Assembly (NCBI GenBank): GCA_023444055.1
Contig: JAEZRV010000006.1
Coordinates: 1 to 30,929, forward strand
DNA from: Bacillota bacterium
GTDB taxonomy: Bacteria > Bacillota > Clostridia > Acetivibrionales > DSM-1351
Length of the DNA: 30,929 nucleotides
Direction of reading: 5' to 3'
The notes below the pieces were generated by a model. The model worked only from the letters and a program-made list of their open reading frames with translations, ran no database searches and was not told the origin of the DNA. A program made the position numbers and the translations under genes. Shown in pieces: positions 23,731-30,929 of the stretch. How positions within the stretch are numbered: the stretch's first letter is position 1; each line of letters starts with the position of its first letter.

Positions 23731-26118
23731 CTACTCCGTCCTCAACGCCTCCACAGGATCTCTTTTAGCCGCCATTTTAGCAGGGATTGTGCCTCCAATC
23801 AGAGTGAGTACAACACTGATGGCTACCAAAGCCAGTGCATAGAGAGGCTTCAATTGTGCCACGTTAGGCAAATGAGTCTTGTTTTCTATAAATATATTAG
23901 TAGGGATTGTCAGCAAATAAGCTATAGCAATACCCAAAAGACCGGAACATGTACCAATTATAAAGGTTTCTGCATTAAATACACGAGTGATATCCTTCTT
24001 TCTAGCACCTAAAGCACGAAGAACACCAATCTCCTTTGTGCGCTCCAGCACAGAAATGTATGTGATAATACCAATCATAATAAGAGACACTACCAGTGAA
24101 ATAGCTGCGAATGCTACTAATACCAATGTGATAGCATCCATTATTCCGCCTGTCATTTTTGTAATAGTGCTTGCAAGGTCAGTATAAATTATAGTGTCCT
24201 TTTCTGCTTTTCCAGTGTTATAGGCATCTAGGTAACTTAAAACTTTATCTTTGGCTTCAAAAGTAGATGGATACAGATAAATCATAAATGGAGTGGAATT
24301 ACCTCCAAGATAAGTTAAAATAGCATTTTTAGAGGCTTCATCCAATTGCTCCATTGTCATAACATTGTAATCTGCATTGCGCTGAGCGATAACTATTTCC
24401 GAGCTGTTAGCATTGTCAGTAATTCTCTGAACTAGTTTGTCGCTGTAGGCAATTCCGTTACCGAGAATACCTAATGAAACACTAGGTTTTAGACGAACAA
24501 TACCCGTTATTTTTAAGGTGATGCTATCTTTAGAAGTATACATAGCGTCATAATTATTGTCTGGAATAAAATTACCCATCTCAGTTTCTGTATAATAAGT
24601 ATCATTGGGTATTAGCTTTAATTCAACTCCAACTATTTTATCAAAATTAACGTTTTCTACATTATCAGTAGAAAATCCAAGATTTTTGAGTATATTGTAG
24701 TCAACACGATTCTGATTATCAACCACAAGTACCAGGCCTTTTTCATCTGAAGGATACGCACCTTCAAGGATATCATAATTTTTTTCTAAATAGGGTACTG
24801 ATGATTGCCCTAGAGTTTCAGGATAAGAGGTCAGACCAATTCCATTCATACTTGTCATGTTAGTCATGCTTGAGGACATTGATTGCATGTCCATTTGACC
24901 ACCGCTGGCAACATTGATTCCTACTGCCATAGAAACAGGCTTGATTTTACCATTTATATTGCGGAGAAGATTCATACCAACTAATCTCGTATAACCAATA
25001 CTATTGCATATTGATGGATTAATAGCATTAATATAATCAAGATATTCTTTAGTAAATACATTTGTATGCGCAATTGAGCTTTTTGATGGGTCATAGAGAA
25101 ATACCTTTTTTGCGTTTGTGTATTCCTTGTCAACTGATAATGGGGTGTTCATTTGACCTCTCATTTCATTTAGGCTTTCCTCGTCCATATTCATTGCAGA
25201 TTGCGATATAATAATTGGAAATTCTGACAAAGCATCATTCTGGAAATCTATGATTTGTTTCTGAAAACCAGATGAAAGGCTTAGAACCATAGCTATTCCA
25301 ATGATACCTATACTTGATGCGAATGCTGTGAGAGCAGTTCTCCACTTTTTTGTTGAAATATTTTTACCAGACAACTTAAGCGCAGTAAAAAAGCTCATAC
25401 TAGTCTTCTTTAGCTGATAACCCTTCTCATCATTTACGCTAACATAAGGATTACTATCATCAACCACATTGCCATCCTTGAATTTAATAATTCTGTCTGA
25501 ATATCGCTGAGCAAGTTCAGGATTATGTGTAACCATTATCACAAGCTTGTCTTGTGCAATTTCTTTAATAAGCTCCATAATTTGCTCACTTGTAGAAGTG
25601 TCGAGTGCACCTGTTGGTTCATCCGCTAAAATAATATCAGGATTATTGGCGAGAGCACGTGCAATAGCCACTCTCTGCATTTGACCACCTGAGAGCTGGT
25701 TCGGTTTTTTGTGGATATGATCCTTCAGACCAACTCTTCCAAGAGCTTCAAGAGCCTTTTCATGTTTTTCTTTAGCTGAAACACCACTCAGTGTCATAGC
25801 CATTTCAACATTATCTACTATGCTCAAATGGGTAATAAGGTTATAGCTCTGAAAAATAAACCCAATGCTATTATTCCGGTAAGCATCCCATTCAGCATCC
25901 TTGAAATGCTTTGTGGATTTACCGTTGATAATTAGGTCGCCACTATCATAATGGTCTAAACCGCCTATTACATTCAAACAAGTAGTCTTGCCAGAGCCAC
26001 TTATCCCAAGTATTGCAACAAATTCACTTTTCCTAAAATTTATGCTAACATTATTTAATGCAATTTGTGTAAAATCGCCGGTAGTATAGCTTTTAGTGAT
26101 ATCTTTCAATTGTAGCAT
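23731..26118 (-). CDS. MacB-like ABC transporter, ATPase fused to FtsX-type permease
   Basis: This 795-residue fusion holds an ABC ATPase (1-222) and an FtsX/MacB permease. ATPase motifs: GISGSGKTT (38-46), Q-loop FQSYNL (89-94), LSGGQMQRVAIARAL (142-156), ILADEPTGALD (163-173) and switch His198. The permease has one membrane helix near 258-282, a large extracellular domain (about 285-665) with a Met/Ser-rich stretch near 405-425, and three C-terminal helices with the cytoplasmic ERTKEIGVLRALGARKKDI loop and the ending PVEALRTE. Such mechanotransmission transporters move or release lipoproteins, peptides or antibiotics at the membrane surface, working as homodimers. Start: AAAGGAG eight bases before ATG on the minus strand. 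No two-component system or MacA-like partner is adjacent in this window. Substrate is unknown. Confidence 0.9.
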   Translation of the reverse strand: MLQLKDITKSYTTGDFTQIALNNVSINFRKSEFVAILGISGSGKTTCLNVIGGLDHYDSGDLIINGKSTKHFKDAEWDAYRNNSIGFIFQSYNLITHLSIVDNVEMAMTLSGVSAKEKHEKALEALGRVGLKDHIHKKPNQLSGGQMQRVAIARALANNPDIILADEPTGALDTSTSEQIMELIKEIAQDKLVIMVTHNPELAQRYSDRIIKFKDGNVVDDSNPYVSVNDEKGYQLKKTSMSFFTALKLSGKNISTKKWRTALTAFASSIGIIGIAMVLSLSSGFQKQIIDFQNDALSEFPIIISQSAMNMDEESLNEMRGQMNTPLSVDKEYTNAKKVFLYDPSKSSIAHTNVFTKEYLDYINAINPSICNSIGYTRLVGMNLLRNINGKIKPVSMAVGINVASGGQMDMQSMSSSMTNMTSMNGIGLTSYPETLGQSSVPYLEKNYDILEGAYPSDEKGLVLVVDNQNRVDYNILKNLGFSTDNVENVNFDKIVGVELKLIPNDTYYTETEMGNFIPDNNYDAMYTSKDSITLKITGIVRLKPSVSLGILGNGIAYSDKLVQRITDNANSSEIVIAQRNADYNVMTMEQLDEASKNAILTYLGGNSTPFMIYLYPSTFEAKDKVLSYLDAYNTGKAEKDTIIYTDLASTITKMTGGIMDAITLVLVAFAAISLVVSLIMIGIITYISVLERTKEIGVLRALGARKKDITRVFNAETFIIGTCSGLLGIAIAYLLTIPTNIFIENKTHLPNVAQLKPLYALALVAISVVLTLIGGTIPAKMAAKRDPVEALRTE

Positions 26119-26459
26119 TGTGTTTACTCCTTTTGATTGTCTGTTCTATGCTTTAATATAAAGTCAAAAGCATAAGAAGTTAGTTCAAGTTTAATTCGAC
26201 AACTTCTGCTTTAACAAATTAGTATAATGGTAGAAGTAGAGAAAATTAACTTGATCTATATATAGTTTATGATTTGGAAATTTAGTAGAAATAATACGTG
26301 GTAATGCTAAAAAATAAGATGAGAGTCTATAAGAAATGTAATTTGTTAAATCGTCAGCTTAATTGTTACTACTCGGCGGCTATATGGCTTTTTTATGAGG
26401 TGTAAAATTAGCCTGAACGGGTTCAAAAATATACAAAAAATTAATGAAAGGTAACCACT
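26119..26459. other. Divergent intergenic region with inverted repeats
   Basis: This 341-bp region lies between the minus-strand ABC gene and a plus-strand gene. Near the ABC start it has CTTTA-ATA-TAAAG (about 26151-26163) and a 7-bp inverted repeat AGAAGTT (26175-26181) with AACTTCT (26201-26207), plus another AGAAGT near 26232, a layout that would suit operators. Further right I see TGAAC-GG-GTTCA (about 26414-26425) and GAAAGG before ATG 26460. No clear consensus promoter pair in either direction. Confidence 0.4.
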
Positions 26460-27020
26460 ATGAAAATTAGAAGATATTTTTTTTTAGTATTAGCGCTGAC
26501 ATTAGTAATTTCTTTAATGTTTACTATAAATGTTTCAACCGATGCATCAAGAAGTACGGCATTGAAAGACTTTGAAGCAGTAATGCAGGATAAAATAAAA
26601 CTTAATAGCTTTTCAAATGAAGATGATTTAGTTAACTTTATCACTATAGAAGGTGAAAAAGCTAATTTAAGTCAGGATAAAATTACTAACGCTATAAAGG
26701 ACTATTACAAGAGTAGGGCACCTAAAGTGAGACTCGCAAAAAAAGATGATTCTGTGAAAAAGGAACTAGATCAGATAAGAAATAGAGATATCCAAAGACG
26801 GATGAAATTTGAGGAGAAAATTCAAGAATACGTTGAATTCGATACAAATAAAAATTATGAAAAAAACATTAAGTTTCTTCTTGACAATGAGAATATAGAT
26901 TTTGATAAAGAGGAAATAGCTTGCTATATTTACAGTCACCATGAAACAATTAAAGATAGCAACACAAAAAGACGTGCAGATGAGTACATTGGACTGTCAC
27001 CTGAAAAAGAGACTAGATAA
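26460..27020 (+). CDS. Small exported protein of unknown function
   Basis: I do not recognise this 186-residue protein. Residues 1-28 (MKIRRYFF then a run of hydrophobic residues to about 24) form a signal peptide or N-terminal anchor. The remainder is highly charged and predicted helical, rich in Lys, Asp and Glu (e.g. KKELDQIRNRDIQRRMKFEEK around 103-123), with no Cys ladder or catalytic motif; the end is GLSPEKETR. GAAAGG precedes ATG 26460. It is followed after 69 bases by another small membrane-anchored unknown in the same direction, so they may form a unit. Confidence 0.65.
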   Translation: MKIRRYFFLVLALTLVISLMFTINVSTDASRSTALKDFEAVMQDKIKLNSFSNEDDLVNFITIEGEKANLSQDKITNAIKDYYKSRAPKVRLAKKDDSVKKELDQIRNRDIQRRMKFEEKIQEYVEFDTNKNYEKNIKFLLDNENIDFDKEEIACYIYSHHETIKDSNTKRRADEYIGLSPEKETR

Positions 27021-27089
27021 CAATTCAATTTATCTGGTCTATCCTGTAATCCCAAATGGACCAATAGATTATACTAATCAGAAAATGGG

Positions 27090-27569
27090 GTGTTTGTAAT
27101 AAAAAAAGTAGCTGTCATTATTTTATTAGTGGTAATAGTATGTGGAGCAGCAGTAATTTTATGGTGGAACATTCCTTCAAATATAAATGTAGAATATACT
27201 GGAATTCAGTATGATGTGGATGCTAAAGCCACTGAACAAGTAAACATCAAAATAGACGGGAACTTATATAGAGATGATGTGTTCAAAGGTAAAATTGTTA
27301 TAGATAGTATTGAATTAACGAAAGAATATGACATGATACCCTTTAGATTTGATACAAGGATAATGGATGGAAGGGGAACTCTTGCATATACAACAGTTAT
27401 TGATGGAGAGCCTATACTGAAAATGGTTGGTACAATAAAAAGCAATGATGATTTTAGTGAAGTATACATAACTACTAATAGAGAAGAAACAAAGAAAGAT
27501 TTAATTATTGCAGCACCTGCCAATAATTTAGAGGAATTTAATAAAATCAAACAAGAGATGGAAAAGTAG
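27090..27569 (+). CDS. Small membrane-anchored protein of unknown function
   Basis: This 159-residue protein has an N-terminal membrane helix (about 5-27, VAVIILLVVIVCGAAVILWW) and an extracellular domain of about 130 residues rich in beta-strand pattern (VNIKIDGNLYRDD, FKGKIVIDSIEL, GTLAYTTVIDG). The GTG start at 27090 is the only start codon just before the helix; its Shine-Dalgarno (AAATGGGG) is poor, so expression may be low. No family is recognised. The next feature is a strong hairpin terminator. Confidence 0.6.
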   Translation: MFVIKKVAVIILLVVIVCGAAVILWWNIPSNINVEYTGIQYDVDAKATEQVNIKIDGNLYRDDVFKGKIVIDSIELTKEYDMIPFRFDTRIMDGRGTLAYTTVIDGEPILKMVGTIKSNDDFSEVYITTNREETKKDLIIAAPANNLEEFNKIKQEMEK

Positions 27570-27618
27570 TTTGAATTAATAATAATTAGCAAGCTATAAT
27601 TAATAAAATATTAAGATG

Positions 27619-27657
27619 CCGAGGAAGCTCATTTTGGACTTCCTCGGTTGTGGTTTT
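27619..27657. terminator. Strong hairpin terminator between convergent genes
   Basis: A perfect 9-bp stem, CCGAGGAAG (27619-27627) with CTTCCTCGG (27639-27647), encloses an 11-base loop and is followed on the plus strand by TTGTGGTTTTG. It lies between the plus-strand small gene and the minus-strand RNA helicase and probably serves both. Confidence 0.7.
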
Positions 27658-27704
27658 GTGTAACGAATACCACATGTTCTAAGTGCGGTCACAACTGCAC
27701 ATCC

Positions 27705-29468
27705 CTACTTTCCAAACAAACGCTGTACAATTCGCTTAAGTAAAGGCTTCTTAGCTGGCTTGGATGCTTTGCTGTCTGCAACACTAGTATGCATTGCAGA
27801 AGTAGTAGGTCCATGTGCAGACTGTTTGTGTCCTGCTGCATGAGCATAATTTTGGTTAGCTGATACATTTCCTGCTGCATGAGCATAATTTTGATTAGCT
27901 GAAACATTTGCATCTTTACGACCTTTTGTGCTGACAACCTTTCTGTGAATGACCTTGTTAGGCGTTAGTTTGTTATCAGCTGAATTTTGCATTGTAGAGG
28001 TCGTGTTAGAATTCTTGCCGGCATAAGTTGAATGCTGACTATTAGCAGTTTTATTCTCTGCATTTTGGCGCTTAGTTAATTCATTTTTAACAAATTCATT
28101 CTGATTAGATTTATCTTTTGCATATCCATTAGATTTAGCAGTATTATTTTTACCATAAGGCTGTTTATGTTTGTCATAGGAACGCGTATTTTTAGCTCCG
28201 CTGTTGCTTGAGCTAGATGCTGTCCTAGATGACTTCTTACGATTATCTCTGAAGTTGGATTCATTAGCTAAGCGAGGAGTTGTTTTTATCCTATGTGAAA
28301 CTAATTTAATCCATTCATCAGATTGAGCCTTTTGCTCGTTCAACGCATCTTCTGATGGCAATTCCTCTTCAGAAATCATGACTCCAATATGCTCCTCAAT
28401 TTCATAAAGACTAATTATGTCTTCACTTGTAACTAAACTTAAGGCACGGCCATCATTCCCTGCTCTGCCGGTACGACCGATTCTATGTACATAGTTGTCC
28501 TTTTCTATAGGAATATCATAGTTGATAACTAATGATAAACTATCTACGTGAATACCACGGGCTGCCACATCTGTTGCTACTAATAAAGGAAATTGACCCT
28601 GCTTAAACTGTTGTATGGTTTTAAGACGTTTTGCTTGAGGAATATCACCATGCAATGCCTCACAAGAATAGCCTTTACGGAATAAAAAGCTTTGAACCCT
28701 GTCAACAGCAGAACGAGTGTTACAGAAAATTATGCAGCTTTCTGGTCTTTCTAGTAGGAGTAAACGATTCAATTGAGTATTTTTATCATTATGATTCACA
28801 CGATAATATACTTGATGAATAGTGTCTACTGTCATAGTCTGCGATTCAATTTCAACAGTTATAGGGTTTTTCATATAATTTCTGCAAATTCTATGCATTT
28901 CAGGAGGCATTGTCGCTGAAAATAGCAAAGTTACTCTGTCTTTTGGTATAGTTTTTATGATTTTTACAACCTGATCAAGAAAACCCATGTCTAACATTCT
29001 GTCAGCTTCATCAAGCACAAGAAAGCGTATATTCTTTGTTTTCAAAGTACCCTGCGAAATGTGGTCAAATACACGACCTGGTGTTCCAGTAACAATTGAA
29101 ATACCCTTGGCAAGTTCTTGTATTTCATAATTAATATTATGTTGTCCGTATACGGCTGCTGTTCTATGTTTTAGATGCTTTGAATATTTTTTAATATCAG
29201 TGTCTATCTGAACAGCCAATTCCCTTGTAGGTGTAAGAATTAATCCTTGTGGTTCTGATGCTCTGCAATCAGTCAGTTGAAGCATTGGGATACCAAAAAC
29301 AGCAGTTTTACCACTGCCTGTTTTAGACATTACAATTAAATCTTCATTGTTCAAAATATGAGGTATTGCTCTGCTTTGCACCTCTGTAGGTTCCTCAAAT
29401 CCTATTTCTTCTAAAGCTTTTAATATTTGGGGCGAAATGCCTAGATCATTAAAACTAGTATTCATCAT
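27705..29468 (-). CDS. DEAD-box ATP-dependent RNA helicase
   Basis: This 587-residue RNA helicase shows all core motifs: Q motif (GFEEPTEVQ, 23-31), SKTGSGKT (48-55), PTREL (80-84), TPGR (129-132), DEAD (153-156), SAT (184-186), then ATDVAARGIHV and HRIGRTGRAG in the second RecA domain. It unwinds or remodels RNA duplexes, for example in ribosome assembly or mRNA decay, like DeaD/CshA/RhlE. A basic, Ser/Asn/Lys-rich disordered tail from about 390 to 587 includes a 13-residue tandem repeat (about 520-545) and ends in a basic RIVQRLFGK. Two ATGs in a row open the gene; GAAAGAAG fits the second (29465) slightly better. A specific paralogue name is not justified. Confidence 0.92.
   Translation of the reverse strand: MMNTSFNDLGISPQILKALEEIGFEEPTEVQSRAIPHILNNEDLIVMSKTGSGKTAVFGIPMLQLTDCRASEPQGLILTPTRELAVQIDTDIKKYSKHLKHRTAAVYGQHNINYEIQELAKGISIVTGTPGRVFDHISQGTLKTKNIRFLVLDEADRMLDMGFLDQVVKIIKTIPKDRVTLLFSATMPPEMHRICRNYMKNPITVEIESQTMTVDTIHQVYYRVNHNDKNTQLNRLLLLERPESCIIFCNTRSAVDRVQSFLFRKGYSCEALHGDIPQAKRLKTIQQFKQGQFPLLVATDVAARGIHVDSLSLVINYDIPIEKDNYVHRIGRTGRAGNDGRALSLVTSEDIISLYEIEEHIGVMISEEELPSEDALNEQKAQSDEWIKLVSHRIKTTPRLANESNFRDNRKKSSRTASSSSNSGAKNTRSYDKHKQPYGKNNTAKSNGYAKDKSNQNEFVKNELTKRQNAENKTANSQHSTYAGKNSNTTSTMQNSADNKLTPNKVIHRKVVSTKGRKDANVSANQNYAHAAGNVSANQNYAHAAGHKQSAHGPTTSAMHTSVADSKASKPAKKPLLKRIVQRLFGK
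27832..27909 (-). repeat. 39-bp tandem repeat, two copies, in the helicase tail
   Basis: Bases 27832-27870 and 27871-27909 are adjacent 39-bp copies differing at two positions. They encode NVSANQNYAHAAG twice in frame, so copy number can change without a frameshift. Confidence 0.85.
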
Positions 29469-29498
29469 AATCTTCTTTCGTTTATAGAGTTGTATTAA

Positions 29499-29504
29499 TT
29501 ATAC
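29499..29504 (-). promoter_or_regulatory. -10 box of the RNA helicase gene
   Basis: TATAAT on the minus strand, 30 bases before the start codon, with no good -35 at 16-18 bases. It would give a leader of about 25 bases that just includes the Shine-Dalgarno. Confidence 0.4.
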
Positions 29505-29579
29505 CATTTACTGATGATTAGTTCTATACATGTTACTCATAATATAAGAGAATGATAAAAAATTTAAAAAATTGTAATA

Positions 29580-30491
29580 TTAGTTAATAAAATGGTTGTT
29601 TTTAAAGTCAAAGCTTTCAATAGGCTCAGGACCTCTCATTACATGTCTCGCGATCTGAAGTATCCCATCCTTGTCAGCTAATATTCTCCAATCTACCATT
29701 AATATTTTGCCGTCTACTATTTCGATACCTGTAATTCCCCTTGTATGAATACCGCAACCAGTGTTAAAGTACGGTAGCTCTTCACTTTTTGGAAATTTTG
29801 GTCTATGGGTATGACCGCAAATTAGCATCATTTCATGTGTTTCAATCCATTTTTTATAATTCTTTTCGATTTTATGCCGACTATACATGTTCCTAGCAGG
29901 ACTTGATGGATTTTGGAAACCAACAACATGCATAAATTTCCAAAAGTATCTTAGCAGAAGCATTGCCACCATCCAAAACTGGTCATTCAAAAAATCCCCT
30001 TGATGACCATGAACGACTAAAATTTCTTGACCCGTATCTGATTTTTTTAGAACTAATGATTCAATGGGTTTTAACCCTTTAAGAAGTTCATGATAATCCT
30101 GATTATATTCATCATAATAAGTATAGTAATTTTTTTTTACGAAGTTTTCATTTTTCAAATATATATTATGGTTGCCATAAAGCATAATTAATCTATTATC
30201 ATCAAAAAACTTTTTGATCACTAAAAATACATCACTGTGAGCTAATCTTATATGTTTGAATTTTGGATACTCCCAGAGCTCATCCCCATCTCCGGCCTCA
30301 ACGTAAACATAGCCCTGATTGAAATAATAATCAAGTGCATGTAAGAAAAGGCTTTGATTCCTGCAAAATTCATCAGATACACTATCATCACCTCTGTGTA
30401 AATCGCTAAAAAAGATATATTTTGATTTGTTATTAAAGTACTCAAGCTTAGCATTGCTGTATGCTTCTGTTAATCTTCTGTCTGTAAACAT
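29580..30491 (-). CDS. Calcineurin-like metallophosphoesterase
   Basis: This 303-residue enzyme has the five metallophosphoesterase blocks in order: SDLH (29-32), GDGDELWE (67-74), GNHN (107-110), VHGHQGD (161-167) and CGHTHRP (226-232). These bind two metal ions and cleave phosphomonoesters or diesters; UDP-sugar pyrophosphohydrolases such as LpxH share the layout but the substrate is open. I start at ATG 30491 rather than 30524, because GGAGTG lies six bases upstream of it and the family's N-terminus then begins normally. It is transcribed toward the RNA helicase gene with a 111-base gap holding the helicase's own -10 box. Confidence 0.85.
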   Translation of the reverse strand: MFTDRRLTEAYSNAKLEYFNNKSKYIFFSDLHRGDDSVSDEFCRNQSLFLHALDYYFNQGYVYVEAGDGDELWEYPKFKHIRLAHSDVFLVIKKFFDDNRLIMLYGNHNIYLKNENFVKKNYYTYYDEYNQDYHELLKGLKPIESLVLKKSDTGQEILVVHGHQGDFLNDQFWMVAMLLLRYFWKFMHVVGFQNPSSPARNMYSRHKIEKNYKKWIETHEMMLICGHTHRPKFPKSEELPYFNTGCGIHTRGITGIEIVDGKILMVDWRILADKDGILQIARHVMRGPEPIESFDFKNNHFIN

Positions 30492-30497
30492 TATAAT

Positions 30498-30503
30498 CAC
30501 TCC
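30498..30503 (-). promoter_or_regulatory. Shine-Dalgarno fixing the metallophosphoesterase start
   Basis: GGAGTG on the minus strand, six bases upstream of ATG 30491. The alternative ATG at 30524 has no comparable site, so the shorter protein is preferred. Confidence 0.65.
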
Positions 30504-30524
30504 GCAAATTTGATAATCCTTCAA

Positions 30525-30929
30525 AAAGTTAATTATGTTAGCTAATTATGTTAAAAACCTTCGTTTAATAAAACAGTAAAACTATTGATATTATTTTTAA
30601 CAACAGTAGTTGTCGCTATTATTATTTAAATACCTTAACAAGGCTATTCATGTAAATTATTCTTATTAGTAATTTTTATTTAAAAAGTAGAAGCACATTT
30701 TAAATAGCCGCATATTATTTTTTCTCATTTCTATATAAATGATTATTTAAAGATTTATAATATTTTTGTATAATAGAAGTAGGATAATTGGATTCTAAAT
30801 TAATAGATAGTGTTAACTAAGTTATGAAAAAATGATTTAAAAGTATTGTACATTGAAAAGTGAAGAATGTACCTAAAAATTGTAATTTGAAGTGGTAGTT
30901 TTCGCATTTATTCCACGGTTCTCTTGCCA
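30525..30929. other. 405-bp AT-rich stretch without a supported gene
   Basis: I see no gene on either strand. It holds an 11-bp direct repeat TAATTATGTTA (30530-30540 and 30543-30553), a 7-bp inverted repeat GTACATT (30848-30854) with AATGTAC (30866-30872), and a plus-strand TATAAT (30769-30774) with a four-of-six -35 (TTTAAA, 30746-30751) at 17 bases. That promoter candidate points out of the window, so the next gene probably begins just beyond 30929. Confidence 0.4.

Noticed and set aside
26395..26454. 19-codon leader ORF ending five bases before ATG 26460
   Set aside because: It has no Shine-Dalgarno (only a T-run precedes its ATG) and no recognisable leader-peptide features such as codon runs or an attenuator.
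30707..30724. CGCATATTATTTTT near the right end matching the right arm of the inverted repeat at 94-110
   Set aside because: A single 14-base match in AT-rich DNA, without the inverted-repeat partner, is expected by chance among so many possible pairs.
1..30929. CRISPR array, rRNA or tRNA genes
   Set aside because: I found no regularly spaced repeats with unique spacers and no rRNA or cloverleaf-like sequences on reading both strands; a tRNA scan was not possible.

Overview
This window looks like an AT-rich Firmicutes chromosome, most likely a Clostridia of the Ruminiclostridium/Clostridium cellulolyticum type. That is inferred from the low GC, strong AGGAGG-type Shine-Dalgarno sites, frequent TTG/GTG starts, Sec-exported repeat proteins and serine-recombinase remnants; no rRNA or tRNA fixes the taxonomy. 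Coding is dense, with no rRNA, tRNA or CRISPR array recognised.

Layout. (1) 1-1100: mobile-element debris (two strong inverted repeats, the C-terminal end of a large serine recombinase, the start of a possible second one) and a C-terminally truncated Fic AMP-transferase. (2) 1289-12317: a three-gene operon behind an extended -10 promoter. It encodes a giant secreted protein (alpha/alpha-toroid repeats, duplicated Ig-like blocks, beta-helical tail), a secreted protein with a transglutaminase-like domain, hydrophobic segments and a C-terminal AHH-type nuclease, and a two-domain immunity protein in which an Imm11/DUF1629 domain is fused to a SUFU domain. This reads as a polymorphic toxin-immunity locus. 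(3) 12441-13066: an IS6-family element with both ends preserved but an internally deleted transposase. (4) 13502-21364: a probable defence island: a PAPS-reductase-like ATP-PPase with zinc ribbons and a ferredoxin domain, a five-helix membrane protein, a dGTPase-family HD enzyme with an unknown N-terminal domain, a PLD-nuclease/SF2 helicase fusion, and a SAM methyltransferase. (5) 21601-23627: an HD phosphohydrolase, a P-loop kinase-like protein and an NPCBM-type lipoprotein. (6) 23731-30491: more ordinary genes: a MacB-like ABC transporter fusion (minus), two small membrane-anchored unknowns (plus), a DEAD-box RNA helicase (minus) and a metallophosphoesterase (minus). The last 400 bases hold no gene I can support.

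How they may work together: in the toxin locus the two large exported proteins probably act at the cell surface while the third gene protects the producer. In the island, nucleotide depletion (dGTPase), a redox/sulfur-type ATP-PPase and a membrane protein sit together in the manner of known anti-phage operons, next to a helicase-nuclease and a methyltransferase; the joint function is inference. The two best candidates for something undescribed are the toroid/AHH toxin operon with its fused double immunity protein, and the PAPS-reductase-ferredoxin/membrane protein/dGTPase trio.
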